NCBI RefSeq assembly: GCF_031453675.1
Contig: NZ_JAVIZX010000001.1
Span: 1,550,001 to 1,614,000 of the forward strand
Origin: Paracidovorax wautersii
Lineage (GTDB): Bacteria > Pseudomonadota > Gammaproteobacteria > Burkholderiales > Burkholderiaceae_C
Length of the DNA: 64,000 nucleotides
Direction of reading: 5' to 3'
Below the pieces are notes generated by a model. It did not search any database. It worked only from the letters and a program-made list of their open reading frames with translations, and was not told the DNA's origin. The position numbers and the translations under genes are program-made. Positions within the stretch are counted from its first letter, which is position 1; each line of letters opens with the position of its first letter. Shown here piece by piece: positions 18,800-27,821 of the stretch.

Positions 18800-20659
18800 T
18801 TGTCTCCCGCGCATTTCGTCCTGCACGACGTCTTTGGCTACGAGCATTTCCGCGGCCCGCAGGAGGCCATCGTCCGGCATGTGATCGATGGCGGCGACGC
18901 GCTCGTGCTCATGCCCACGGGCGGCGGCAAGTCGCTGTGCTACCAGGTGCCGGCCATCGTGCGGCGCGATGCGGGCAAGGGCGTGGCCATCGTGGTGTCG
19001 CCCCTCATCGCGCTCATGCACGACCAGGTGGGCGCCCTGCACGAGGCCGGCGTGGACGCCGCCTTCCTCAACTCCACGCTCGACTGGCAGCAGACGCAGG
19101 ACCTGGAGCGGCGCGTGGCGCGCGGCGACATCACCATGCTCTACGCCGCCCCCGAGCGGCTGACGACCCCGCGCTTCCTGGAGCTGCTGGACGGCCTGCA
19201 CCAGCGCGGCCAGCTGTCGATGTTCGCCATCGACGAGGCGCACTGCGTGAGCCAGTGGGGCCACGACTTCCGCCCCGAGTACCGCGCGCTCACCGTGCTG
19301 CACGAGCGCTATCCGGGCGTGCCGCGCATCGCGCTCACCGCCACGGCGGACGAACTCACGCGCGCCGACATCGTCGAGCGGCTGCAGCTCGAGAGCGCGG
19401 AGCACTTCGTCAGCAGCTTCGACCGCCCCAACATCCGCTACACCATCGTCGAGAAGAAGGAGCCGCTGGCGCAGCTGCTGCGCTTCATCGAGCGCGAGCA
19501 CCCCGAGGACGCGGGCGTGGTCTATTGCCAGACGCGCAAGCGGGTGGAAGAGATGTCCGCCGCGCTGGTCGATGCCGGCCTGAAGTCGCTGCCCTACCAC
19601 GCCGGCCTGCCGCCCGAGGTGCGCCAGGAGAACCAGGACCGCTTCCTGCGAGAGGAAGGCATCGTGATGGCCGCGACCATCGCTTTCGGCATGGGCATCG
19701 ACAAGCCGGACGTGCGCTTCGTCGCCCACGTGGACATGCCCAAGAACATCGAGGGCTACTACCAGGAAACCGGCCGTGCCGGCCGCGACGGACTGCCCGC
19801 CGATGCCTGGATGGCCTACGGCCTGCAGGACGTGGTGAACCAGCGCCGCATGATCGACGAGAGCCCGGCGGGCGAGGAGTTCAAGCAGGTCATGCGCGGC
19901 AAGCTCGACGCACTGCTGGGCCTGGCCGAGGCCACGGACTGCCGGCGCGTGCGCCTGCTGGGCTACTTCGGCGAGGCGTCCGAGCCCTGCGGCAACTGCG
20001 ACAACTGCCTGAACCCGCCCGCGGTGTGGGACGGCACGGACGCGGCGCGCAAGCTGCTGTCCACCATCTACCGCGTGCACGCGGCGAGCGGGCTGACCTT
20101 CGGCACCGGGCACATCATGGACATCGTGCGCGGCAAGGACACCGACAAGGTGCGGCAGTTCGGGCACGACAAGCTCTCCACCTTCGGTCTGGGCAAGGAG
20201 TACTCCGAAGCGCAGTTGCGCGGCGTGCTGCGCCAGCTGCTGGCCACGGGGGCCGTGGGCCTGCACAAGGTGCAGATGGAGAACGGCCACAGCTTCGACA
20301 CGCTGAGCCTCACGCCCGCATCGAAGCCGGTGCTCAAGGGCGAAACGGCGGTGCAGCTGCGCGAGTCCACGGCCAGCGCGCCGGCCAAGCGCACGCGCCG
20401 CAGCACCGCGCCGCCCGCGGCAGCCGCCAACCTGGGGCCGGATGCGCAGGTGCGTTTCATCAACCTCAAGGCCTGGCGCGCCGAGGTGGCGCGCGAACAC
20501 AACCTGCCGGCCTACGTGATCTTCCACGACGCCACGCTGGCGGCCATCGCCGAGCGCAACCCCACCGCGCTGGAAGATCTGCACGGCATCACCGGCATGG
20601 GCGCCAAGAAGCTGGAGGCCTACGGCGCCGACGTGCTGCGCGTGTGCCAGGCGGCTTGA
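18800..20659 (+). CDS. recQ: ATP-dependent DNA helicase RecQ
   Basis: 3'-5' DNA helicase of 619 residues, the standard RecQ length. Walker A is [15 protein letters not shown] near residue 38, [17 protein letters not shown] carries the DEAH box and aromatic loop, and the second RecA fold has [16 protein letters not shown] and [10 protein letters not shown]. The RecQ C-terminal zinc site is visible as four cysteines (CRRVRLLG...CGNCDNC), followed by a winged helix and a C-terminal HRDC domain (about 545-619). The start codon is TTG at 18800 and gives [19 protein letters not shown], matching the family start. A family-1 repeat abuts it. Confidence 0.97.
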   Translation: MSPAHFVLHDVFGYEHFRGPQEAIVRHVIDGGDALVLMPTGGGKSLCYQVPAIVRRDAGKGVAIVVSPLIALMHDQVGALHEAGVDAAFLNSTLDWQQTQDLERRVARGDITMLYAAPERLTTPRFLELLDGLHQRGQLSMFAIDEAHCVSQWGHDFRPEYRALTVLHERYPGVPRIALTATADELTRADIVERLQLESAEHFVSSFDRPNIRYTIVEKKEPLAQLLRFIEREHPEDAGVVYCQTRKRVEEMSAALVDAGLKSLPYHAGLPPEVRQENQDRFLREEGIVMAATIAFGMGIDKPDVRFVAHVDMPKNIEGYYQETGRAGRDGLPADAWMAYGLQDVVNQRRMIDESPAGEEFKQVMRGKLDALLGLAEATDCRRVRLLGYFGEASEPCGNCDNCLNPPAVWDGTDAARKLLSTIYRVHAASGLTFGTGHIMDIVRGKDTDKVRQFGHDKLSTFGLGKEYSEAQLRGVLRQLLATGAVGLHKVQMENGHSFDTLSLTPASKPVLKGETAVQLRESTASAPAKRTRRSTAPPAAAANLGPDAQVRFINLKAWRAEVAREHNLPAYVIFHDATLAAIAERNPTALEDLHGITGMGAKKLEAYGADVLRVCQAA

Positions 20660-20879
20660 TGCGCATCACGGCGCGGCCCGCGGCGCCTTGATCTGCGGCA
20701 ACGGGGCGCGAGGAGATTCGGCTGCGCGGCGCGACGATGTGTGCCCTGTTTGGCGATTGAATGCGGCCGTTGGCCGCCGTACAGTGAATTGACCCTGCAA
20801 GTGGGCGGGGTTCCCAGGCAGGGCCTCAGGCCGCGCCGCTCCGCCCGCGTGGGGTCCTCCGTCCCTCACGAGGCTCGCC

Positions 20880-21350
20880 ATGTCTTCGGTTGCCCTGTCT
20901 TCGTCTTCTGCGCTCCCGGCCCGGGCCGGTGGTGCGCCTGCCGTCTCTTCGGTTTCGGCTTCCATGGTCGCTCTGCGGGTGCTGGTGGGGCTGTACTACC
21001 TGCCGCACGTGTGGTCCAAGATCAGCGGTTTCGCCGGAACCGTCGTGTTCTTCGGCAAGGCGGGCTTCCATCCGGCCGAAGCCTTCGTCGTCTTCTCCGG
21101 CGCCATGGAGCTTGCCGTGGGGCTGGCCCTGGTCTTCGGGCTGTGGACCCGCTACGCCGCCGCCCTGTCATCGGTCCTGTTGCTGGTGGCCGCGTATGCG
21201 ATGGCGACCGTCAACGGACTGGCCTGGTACTGGAACGTGAAGGGGATCGAATACCTGCTGTTCTGGGCCGCGGCCTCGGCGATCGTGTGCGTGGACGCAT
21301 GGCGCCGCGAACCGGGCGGGCTCCGGTCCCTCATCGGTACCGCCCGCTGA
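20880..21350 (+). CDS. DoxX-family membrane protein
   Basis: Inner-membrane protein of 156 residues with four hydrophobic segments after a serine/alanine-rich N-terminus. VGLYYLPHVWSKISGF, AMELAVGLALVFGLWTRYAA and the last two segments follow the DoxX pattern. Family members act in quinone or thiol redox chemistry, or are unassigned. The gene is alone between recQ and the convergent beta-lactamase-like gene. In the 220 bp upstream no convincing promoter was identified. Confidence 0.8.
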   Translation: MSSVALSSSSALPARAGGAPAVSSVSASMVALRVLVGLYYLPHVWSKISGFAGTVVFFGKAGFHPAEAFVVFSGAMELAVGLALVFGLWTRYAAALSSVLLLVAAYAMATVNGLAWYWNVKGIEYLLFWAAASAIVCVDAWRREPGGLRSLIGTAR

Positions 21351-21376
21351 GCCCCGGCCGGTGCGCGAAGCCGGCG

Positions 21377-22510
21377 TCAGCCCGGGTTCTTGCGGTCGGC
21401 CAACACCGTCTGCGTGATCGCGCGGCCCACCGCCTCGAAGGCCTTGCCGGCTTCCTTCTGCTCGTCCAGGCCCTGCGCGCAGGTGGCCACCACGATGGCG
21501 TTGCGTCCGCCGTCCTGCGGGTCGATCACGCCCATGTGGCAGGCGCGGTGCAGCTGGGTGCCGGTCTTGTGGACGAAGCGCACGGTGCGCGGCAGGCCGG
21601 CCTCCAGGCGGTAGGCGTCGTAGGTGTCGAACTTCAGGTCCTTGTACAGCGCCTGCAGCTGGGGCGGCTTGACCAGCTCGCCGCGCACCAGCCGCTCCAG
21701 CATGCCGCCGTAGCCGGACAGCGTGGCGGTGTTGAACTGCTGGCGGTAGTAGCGGTCGTACGCCTCATCCATGGTGCGCACGTGAAAGGTGTCGGCATCG
21801 ACGTCCAGCGCGCGGGCCAGGGCCTGCACGCGCTTGGGGCCCATGGGCGCGCCGGCCACGCGCACCAGCGCGGTGTTGGGCAGGTCGCGGGCGCGGGGCG
21901 TGAACTCGGAATACACGGCGCGGCGGACCTCGGTGAAGTCGATGAGGCGGCCCGTGCCGGTACCCAGCAGCTTCTGCGCGTTCTGGTTCAGCCGGTCGGC
22001 GCCCACGGTGCGGATCAGCATGTTGGCGGCCGTGTTGTCGCTCTCCATCAGCATGCGCTGGAGCAGGTCGTCTACGCTGTGGCGCGTGCCGTTGGCCTGC
22101 CACACCACGGCGCCCGAACCATCGACCTTGTCGCTCTCCTGCAGGGTGAGCGATTGGTCAGCGCGCGGCCGGCCCTGCTCCACGTCCTGCAGCACGGTGA
22201 TGGCCACCACCAGCTTGGCCGAGGAGGCCAGGTACCACGGCTGGTCGGCGCGGTGTGCGAAGGTTTCGCCGTTGTCCAGCCGCTTCACGTACACGCCCAG
22301 CTCGCCGGGCGTGTCACGCTCGATGCGGTCGATCCGCTCGCGCAGCGCATCGGCCCAGGCGGGCGTGGGGGCCGCCTGCGCGCGCTCAGGGCTCGTCGTC
22401 GCGAAGATCGCCGCCAGCGCCGTCGCCAGGACCGCCAGGGCGGCCCACAACGGCCGGCGCCACCGGGTCGGTGCCCCGGGGGGAGGAGGCGCTTTGGCAG
22501 ATCGATGCAT
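21377..22510 (-). CDS. Class A beta-lactamase-like serine hydrolase (downstream copy)
   Basis: Exported protein of 377 residues with the serine beta-lactamase/transpeptidase fold. The N-terminus is a signal or anchor segment (RPLWAALAVLATALAAIFA). Motifs in order are S-x-x-K at Ser96-Lys99 (YLASSAK), SDN at 157-159 and KTG at 315-317. The SDN-to-KTG distance is about 155 residues, roughly 50 longer than in classical class A enzymes, and no EPxLN omega-loop motif with the deacylating Glu was found. Beta-lactamase activity is therefore uncertain; a peptidoglycan or other serine hydrolase is equally possible. ATG 22510 has a GGGAG ribosome site and lies inside the 3' end of the upstream paralogue (125-nt overlap). 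Confidence 0.8.
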   Translation of the reverse strand: MHRSAKAPPPPGAPTRWRRPLWAALAVLATALAAIFATTSPERAQAAPTPAWADALRERIDRIERDTPGELGVYVKRLDNGETFAHRADQPWYLASSAKLVVAITVLQDVEQGRPRADQSLTLQESDKVDGSGAVVWQANGTRHSVDDLLQRMLMESDNTAANMLIRTVGADRLNQNAQKLLGTGTGRLIDFTEVRRAVYSEFTPRARDLPNTALVRVAGAPMGPKRVQALARALDVDADTFHVRTMDEAYDRYYRQQFNTATLSGYGGMLERLVRGELVKPPQLQALYKDLKFDTYDAYRLEAGLPRTVRFVHKTGTQLHRACHMGVIDPQDGGRNAIVVATCAQGLDEQKEAGKAFEAVGRAITQTVLADRKNPG

Positions 22511-23648
22511 GGGAACTCCCGTCAGACAGCAGGCCCGATGTGCACAGGGCAGCGCCCACATGCCGGAGCGCGCGGTCGGACCGGGCCGTGGAAGGTTCGC
22601 CGCGCGTGCAGGCCACCACGATGATGCGCCGGTCATGGGTCGCTCCCGGCACGGTCACAAGGCCCGAATCGCATGTTCGGGCCCGCTGCGTACCGGTCTT
22701 GTGGGCGAAGCGCGCAGCCGGCGGTAGGCCGGCCTTGATCCGGCGCGGCCCCGTCTTCACGCGCTCCATCACGCCGAGCAGGTAGGCCGTGTGCTGCGCG
22801 TTCAGCGCCCGTCCCTGCACCAGCTGCACCAGCAGGGCGGCGTAGGCATCGAGCCGGCCCGAGTTGAGGCCTTCGGCGTAGTAGGCCTCGTAGGCCTCGG
22901 TCAGGGACAGCGGCTGCAGGCGCGTGGGCGGCAGGTGCAGCAGGCGCGCCAGCGTGGCCTTCACGTCGGCCTCGGTGCGCTGCTGTTTGAGCAGCAGGAA
23001 GTCGCGGCCGGACAGGTGCTCGGCCTGCGGTGCCAGGTGGCCGTAGGCCTGGCGCCGCACGTCGGCCAGCGTCGTGATGCGCTCCAGGCCCTGGGGCACC
23101 AGGGCCTGGGTGACGGCGTTCACCTCGGCGATGCCCGCCAGCCCGATCAGCATGTCGCTGGCGGTGTTGTCGCTGTAGACGATCATCTGTTCGAGCAGCC
23201 AGCGCACCGTCAGCGCCGCGCCCACGGGCTGGGCGTTCGTCGGGCCCGCGCCGTCCACGTAGTCGCCGGCCCGCAGCGTGACGGGGGTGTCGAGGGTGAA
23301 ATCGCCGCGCTCCACCCCGCGCAGCACCGCGATGGCGACGGGCACCTTCACCGACGAGGCCAGGTACCAGCGCTCGTCGGCATGGAAGGACATGCGCTGG
23401 CCGGTGTCCAGGTCGAGCACGTAGGCGCCGAAGACCGTGCGTTCCTGCCGGGCGAAGCGGGCCAGGTCGCGCTGCATCGTGCGCGCCCAGGGCGCCATGC
23501 CGGGCTCGGGCGGCGGGGCGCCCGCGGCGGTCGCCGGGTCCTTGGCCTGGGCGCCCGCGGGGAGGGGGGTCAGGCCGGTACCCAGTGCGGCGACCAACAG
23601 GGCCAGGGCGGCCAGGGCGGAGCGGTGCGGGTTCAGGCGAAAGGTCAT
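22386..23648 (-). CDS. Class A beta-lactamase-like serine hydrolase (upstream copy, with C-terminal extension)
   Basis: Exported protein of 420 residues, paralogous to the product at 21377-22510. A signal peptide (ALAALALLVAALGTG, cleaved near AGAQA) precedes S-x-x-K at Ser98-Lys101 (YLASSVK), SDN at 159-161 and KTG at 317-319. The two proteins align through RRIKAGLPPAARFAHKTGT / YRLEAGLPRTVRFVHKTGT and to about residue 377 here. The last 43 or so residues are a serine/glycine/proline-rich tail read from DNA that also encodes the start of the paralogue, so the original stop may have been lost. No EPxLN motif was found here either. Confidence 0.78.
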   Translation of the reverse strand: MTFRLNPHRSALAALALLVAALGTGLTPLPAGAQAKDPATAAGAPPPEPGMAPWARTMQRDLARFARQERTVFGAYVLDLDTGQRMSFHADERWYLASSVKVPVAIAVLRGVERGDFTLDTPVTLRAGDYVDGAGPTNAQPVGAALTVRWLLEQMIVYSDNTASDMLIGLAGIAEVNAVTQALVPQGLERITTLADVRRQAYGHLAPQAEHLSGRDFLLLKQQRTEADVKATLARLLHLPPTRLQPLSLTEAYEAYYAEGLNSGRLDAYAALLVQLVQGRALNAQHTAYLLGVMERVKTGPRRIKAGLPPAARFAHKTGTQRARTCDSGLVTVPGATHDRRIIVVACTRGEPSTARSDRALRHVGAALCTSGLLSDGSSHASICQSASSPRGTDPVAPAVVGRPGGPGDGAGGDLRDDEP

Positions 23649-23775
23649 GCAGCGGCGGCCAGGTGCGGGGGGACGAAGGAGCGGCAACGAAAACGGCCAC
23701 CGTACCGCGCCGCTGCAATCCCGTGCGTAGCGCCGGGGCAGGCATCGCTGTCGGACAGGGCGCACAGTAAGCTGG

Positions 23776-23795
23776 CACTGTTTTTATAATCAGTG
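23776..23795. promoter_or_regulatory. LexA (SOS) box-like operator overlapping a -10 element
   Basis: CACTGTTTTTATAATCAGTG resembles the Escherichia coli SOS box TACTGTATATATATACAGTA. It has CTGT on the left, an AT-rich middle and TCAG (consensus ACAG) on the right. The flanking GCACTG/CAGTGC arms are a perfect inverted repeat. TATAAT at 23785-23790 inside it is an ideal -10 hexamer, so a bound repressor would block polymerase. It precedes an MmcB-like nuclease and a DinG-type helicase, both families with SOS-regulated members. Confidence 0.6.
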
Positions 23796-23809
23796 CTTTG
23801 ACCTCCTCC

Positions 23810-24676
23810 ATGACGACCTTCCAAACCAGCCGCCTGCACCGCACCCGCCTTCTGCAGGTGTGGCGGTCGGCTGGCTGGCCGTGCCGGGACGGGCTGGAGA
23901 TCGACCTGCTCGCTGCCGGCCTGCTGGCATTGCAGACGGATGCGCAGGGGCACGAGGTGCTGCGTCTGACCGATGCCGGCATCCGTGAACTGGCCGAGGC
24001 ACGCCAGCGCGGCACGCGCGCCCTCAGCATGCACGACCGCCTCGCGCAGCGCTTTGCCCAGCACCTGCTGGCGGCGGGGCGCATCGTGTGGCATGAGCTG
24101 TCGCTGCGCGCGGCCATCGAAGGCGAGGCGCCGGGGCCGGCGATCGCGCCCCCGCCGGCCGTGGCGCCCCGTTCGGCGCCCGGCCTGGCGCTGTGGGGCG
24201 ACGACGAAGGCTTGCCCACGCCCCAGGCCCGCGCCGCGGCCCAGGTGTGGCGCATGGCGCGGCCCGATCTGTTCTCGGTGCGCAACACCACGGTGCCGGC
24301 CTACCTGCAGCCCATGGTGCACGAGGTCAAGGCCAGCCGTGCGGATCTGCTGTCCGACCTGCGCCACGCCGCCAAGCGCCAGGCCTACCAGTGGCTGTGC
24401 GAGGAGTGCTACTACGTCTTCCCCGCCGGCGTGGCGGAGGTGGAGGAGATTCCCAACCCCTTCGGCGTATGGGTGCTGCACGGCCCCGTGGACACGGGCC
24501 GGTTCGAGCTGCTGCGCCCCGCCCGCCATGCCGGCTGCCGCCTGCCCTTCGCGGTGTGGATGGCGCTGTGCAAGGCCACGCCCCTGCGGCCGGACAGCGA
24601 CCCGTGCCAGGTACAGCTGGGCGATGCCGGCCTGGGCGAGCCGCCGCAGCCCCCAGAACCCGGGGAGGCGGTGTGA
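23810..24676 (+). CDS. MmcB-like DNA-repair nuclease-fold protein
   Basis: Protein of 288 residues. The C-terminal half looks like a PD-(D/E)XK restriction-endonuclease fold of the MmcB type: ARPDLFSVRNTTVPAYLQP, then MVHEVKASRADLLSDLRHA with the E-x-K pair, then CEECYYVFP. The N-terminal 90 residues resemble a winged-helix module (EVLRLTDAGIRELAEARQRG). MmcB proteins are DNA-damage-induced repair factors in some proteobacteria. The start is ATG 23810; an in-frame TTG at 23798 is possible. With the -10 at 23785-23790 the transcript would have almost no leader. The stop overlaps the GTG start of the helicase gene. Confidence 0.65.
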   Translation: MTTFQTSRLHRTRLLQVWRSAGWPCRDGLEIDLLAAGLLALQTDAQGHEVLRLTDAGIRELAEARQRGTRALSMHDRLAQRFAQHLLAAGRIVWHELSLRAAIEGEAPGPAIAPPPAVAPRSAPGLALWGDDEGLPTPQARAAAQVWRMARPDLFSVRNTTVPAYLQPMVHEVKASRADLLSDLRHAAKRQAYQWLCEECYYVFPAGVAEVEEIPNPFGVWVLHGPVDTGRFELLRPARHAGCRLPFAVWMALCKATPLRPDSDPCQVQLGDAGLGEPPQPPEPGEAV

Positions 24677-27003
24677 GCTATACCGTGGCGGTGCGCGAGC
24701 TGTGTGCCTTCACCGCCAAGCAGGGTGATCTGGACCTGCGCTTCACGCCGGCACCCACGGCGCTGGAGGGCATCGCCGGCCACGCCGTCGCCGCCAGCCG
24801 CCGCGGCGCCGGCTACGAGGCCGACGTGGCGCTGGAGGGCGTCTACCAGGACCTGCGCGTGCGCGGCCGGGCCGATGGGTTCGACCCCGCCGCGGGCCGG
24901 GTGGACGAGGTCAAGACCTTCAAAGGCCGGCTGGACCGCCAGCCCGCATCGCACCGCGCGCTGCACTGGGCGCAGGCGCGGGTGTACGGCTGGCTGCTGT
25001 GCGAGGCGCGGGGCCTGGCGCACATCGACGTGGCGCTGGTGTACTTCGACATCGGCAGCCAGCAGGAGACGGTCTTCACCGAGCGCTGCACGGCTGCGGC
25101 GCTGCGCGCGCATTTCGAGGCGCTGTGCGAGCGCTTCCGCGGCTGGGCCACGCAAGAGGCCGCCCACCGCGCCGCGCGCGACACGGCGCTGCGGCAGCTG
25201 CCCTTTCCGTTCGGCGATTTCCGCACGGGCCAGCGCCCGCTGGCCGAGGCGGTGTACCGCGCCACCGCCACGGGCCGCTGCCTGCTGGCCCAGGCGCCCA
25301 CGGGTATCGGCAAGACGGTGGGCACGCTGTTCCCGGCGCTGCGCGCGCTGCCGGGCGCGGGCGTGGACCGGCTGTTCTTCCTGGTGGCTAAGACCTCGGG
25401 GCGGCAGCTGGCACTGGATGCGCTGGCACGGCTGGGGAGCGCAGCGCAGCCCGTGCCCGCCACGCCGGACGGACCGGCCGTCCCCTCGCCCTTGCCGCTG
25501 CGGGTCCTGGAGCTGGTGGCCCGCGACAAGGCCTGCGAGCACCCGCAGAACGCCTGCCATGGCGACTCGTGCCCGCTGGCGCGGGGCTTCTACGACCGCC
25601 TGCCCGCGGCGCGTGCCGAGGCGGTGGCGTTGCCGGCGCCCACCGGCGACGGCGTGCCGCCCCTGCTGCTGGACCAGGCCCGCGTGCGCGCCGCGGCGCT
25701 GGCGCACCAGGTCTGCCCCTACTACCTGGCCCAGGAGCTGGCGCGCTGGGCCGACGTGGTGGTGGGCGACTACAACTACTACTTCGACGGAGGCGGCCTG
25801 CTACACGGCCTGGCGCAGGCCAACCAGTGGCGCGTGGCGCTGCTGGTGGACGAGGCGCACAACCTGGTCGAGCGCGGCCGGCGCATGTATTCGGCCGAGC
25901 TGGCGCCGCACACGCTGCAGCAGGCGCGCCGGTCGCCCACCGCCGCCGCGCAGCCCCGTGTGAAGAAGGCGCTGGACCGCGTGCGGCGCGCCTGGGTGGC
26001 GCTCGACAAGGCGCAGACGGCCGATTACGCCGTGTTGGAGGCCTTTCCCGAGAAGCTGCTGCAGGCCCTGCAGCAGGCGGCCAGCACGCTCGGCGAGCAC
26101 TTCGCCGACCATCCCGAACAGATGGACGGCGCGCTGCAGGCCTTCTATCTGGAGCTGCTGCAGCTGCTGCGCATGGCCGAGTTGCTGGACGCGCATTCCC
26201 TGGTGGACGTGAGCCGCCCCGCGCGCGCCGAGGCCGGCGGCTCGGTGGTTTGCGTGCGCAACCTGGTGCCGGCGCCGTTCCTCGCGCCCCGCTGGGCGGC
26301 GGCGCACGGCGGCACGCTGTTCTCGGCCACGCTCCAGCCCATGGACTACTACGCCGACCTGCTCGGCCTGCCGCAGGGCCACGTGCGGGTGGAGGTGGCG
26401 TCGCCCTTCCAGGCCGCGCAGCTGCAGGTGCGGGTGGCGCGGCACATCTCCACGCGCTACGCCCACCGTGCGGCATCGGCGCAGCCCATCGCCGACCTCA
26501 TGGCGCAGCAGTTCGGCGTGCGGCCGGGCAACTACCTGGCTTTTTTCAGCAGCTACGACTACCTGCAGCAGGTGGCCGACGTGTTCGCGCAGCGGCACGC
26601 CGGCGTGCCGCACTGGTGCCAGTCGCGCCGCATGCAGGAGGCGGAGCAGCGCGCCTTCCTGCAGCGCTTCACCGAGGACGGGCAGGGCATCGGTTTCGCC
26701 GTGCTGGGCGGCGCTTTCGCCGAGGGCATCGACCTGCCGGGCCGCCGGCTGATCGGCGCGTTTCTGTCCACCCTGGGGCTGCCGCAGGTGAACCCGGTGA
26801 ACGAGCAGATCCGCGGGCGCATGGAGCAGCTCTTCGGGGCGGGCTACGACTACACCTACCTCTACCCTGGCTTGCAGAAGGTGGTGCAGGCCGCGGGCCG
26901 GGTCATCCGCACGCCCGAGGACGAGGGCGTGGTGCACCTCATCGACGACCGCTTTGCGCGGGCGCAGGTGCGCCGGCTGCTGCCGGCCTGGTGGGCGGTA
27001 TGA
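24673..27003 (+). CDS. DinG/XPD-type Fe-S helicase fused to an N-terminal RecB-like nuclease domain
   Basis: Protein of 776 residues. Residues 60-125 carry a RecB-type PD-(D/E)XK nuclease: GRADGF with Asp68, DEVKTF with Glu79 and Lys81, and QARVY (QxxxY) at 101-105. The helicase follows: Walker A APTGIGKT at 208-215, four cysteines at 288, 295, 300 and 348 spaced as in XPD/DinG iron-sulfur helicases, DEAH at 393-396, and a second motor domain with FAEGIDLPGRRL and AAGRVIRTPEDEG. GTG 24673 overlaps the preceding TGA (GTGA) and has GGGGAGG upstream. It probably unwinds and trims damaged DNA together with the MmcB-like protein. Confidence 0.88.
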   Translation: MSYTVAVRELCAFTAKQGDLDLRFTPAPTALEGIAGHAVAASRRGAGYEADVALEGVYQDLRVRGRADGFDPAAGRVDEVKTFKGRLDRQPASHRALHWAQARVYGWLLCEARGLAHIDVALVYFDIGSQQETVFTERCTAAALRAHFEALCERFRGWATQEAAHRAARDTALRQLPFPFGDFRTGQRPLAEAVYRATATGRCLLAQAPTGIGKTVGTLFPALRALPGAGVDRLFFLVAKTSGRQLALDALARLGSAAQPVPATPDGPAVPSPLPLRVLELVARDKACEHPQNACHGDSCPLARGFYDRLPAARAEAVALPAPTGDGVPPLLLDQARVRAAALAHQVCPYYLAQELARWADVVVGDYNYYFDGGGLLHGLAQANQWRVALLVDEAHNLVERGRRMYSAELAPHTLQQARRSPTAAAQPRVKKALDRVRRAWVALDKAQTADYAVLEAFPEKLLQALQQAASTLGEHFADHPEQMDGALQAFYLELLQLLRMAELLDAHSLVDVSRPARAEAGGSVVCVRNLVPAPFLAPRWAAAHGGTLFSATLQPMDYYADLLGLPQGHVRVEVASPFQAAQLQVRVARHISTRYAHRAASAQPIADLMAQQFGVRPGNYLAFFSSYDYLQQVADVFAQRHAGVPHWCQSRRMQEAEQRAFLQRFTEDGQGIGFAVLGGAFAEGIDLPGRRLIGAFLSTLGLPQVNPVNEQIRGRMEQLFGAGYDYTYLYPGLQKVVQAAGRVIRTPEDEGVVHLIDDRFARAQVRRLLPAWWAV

Positions 27004-27037
27004 GGGCTGTGTGAGCGCGCACCGCGGGCCGTTGCCA

Positions 27038-27093
<56 letters not shown>

Positions 27094-27098
27094 TGCCT

Positions 27099-27821
27099 TC
27101 AGGCGCTGCGCAGGGTGAAGCCCGCAAAGCGCTCGCTCAGCAGGGCGGCGTGGGCGCGGTCCAGGCCCGGCGTGGCCGCGTGGGGCCGCTGCGGGTCGCG
27201 GCAGGGCTGTAAGGCCCAGTGGGTCACGCCCGCGTCCGCCAGCCGGTGGGCCAGCCCGCGCAGCTCGTTCTCGCCGTACAGGCCGGGGTGCCAGGTGGTG
27301 CGGCATTCCAGCGCCACGCCGCTGGCCCGCACGCGCTGCAGCGTGTCCCAGGCCTTGGCGCCGCTGCCGGGCACGCCGGTGATCGCGTCGTAACGGTGCA
27401 GCGGGCCCTTGATGTCCAGGCCCACCCAGTCCAGCAGGCCCAGCACGTGGTCGATGCGCTCGGGGTACATGCCGGCCGTGTGCAGGCCGGTGGCAAAGCC
27501 CATGGCCCGCACGCGGGCCAGCGCATCGGGCAGGCCGGCCTGCAGCGTGGGCTCGCCGCCGGAGAACACCACGCCATCGAGCAGGCCCCGGCGGCTCTGC
27601 AGAAAGTGTTCCACATCCGCCCAGGTGTGGGCGGTGGGGCCGGCCGCGTCGAGCAGCTCCGTGTTGTGGCAGTAGGTGCAGCGCCATGGGCAGCCCTGGC
27701 AGAACACCACGGCCGCCAGCCGGCCCGGAAAGTCGATGGTGGTGAGCGGCGTCAGCCCACCGATGCGCAGCGCGTCGGCCGCCCGGGCCGCGGGTTCAGC
27801 AGTGGCTGGCAGGGCAGGCAC
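27099..27821 (-). CDS. nrdG: Anaerobic ribonucleotide reductase activating protein (radical SAM)
   Basis: Radical-SAM activase of 240 residues that generates the glycyl radical on class III ribonucleotide reductase. The 4Fe-4S motif is C44-PWR-C48-TY-C51 (CQGCPWRCTYCHN), followed by the SAM-binding GGEPTLQ. It is longer than Escherichia coli NrdG (about 154 residues) and belongs to the PflA-like long type. The start is GTG 27821, inside the 3' end of the small glycyl-radical gene (26-bp overlap), so the genes are coupled. It is third in the nrdD, small subunit, nrdG operon. Confidence 0.92.
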   Translation of the reverse strand: MPALPATAEPAARAADALRIGGLTPLTTIDFPGRLAAVVFCQGCPWRCTYCHNTELLDAAGPTAHTWADVEHFLQSRRGLLDGVVFSGGEPTLQAGLPDALARVRAMGFATGLHTAGMYPERIDHVLGLLDWVGLDIKGPLHRYDAITGVPGSGAKAWDTLQRVRASGVALECRTTWHPGLYGENELRGLAHRLADAGVTHWALQPCRDPQRPHAATPGLDRAHAALLSERFAGFTLRSA

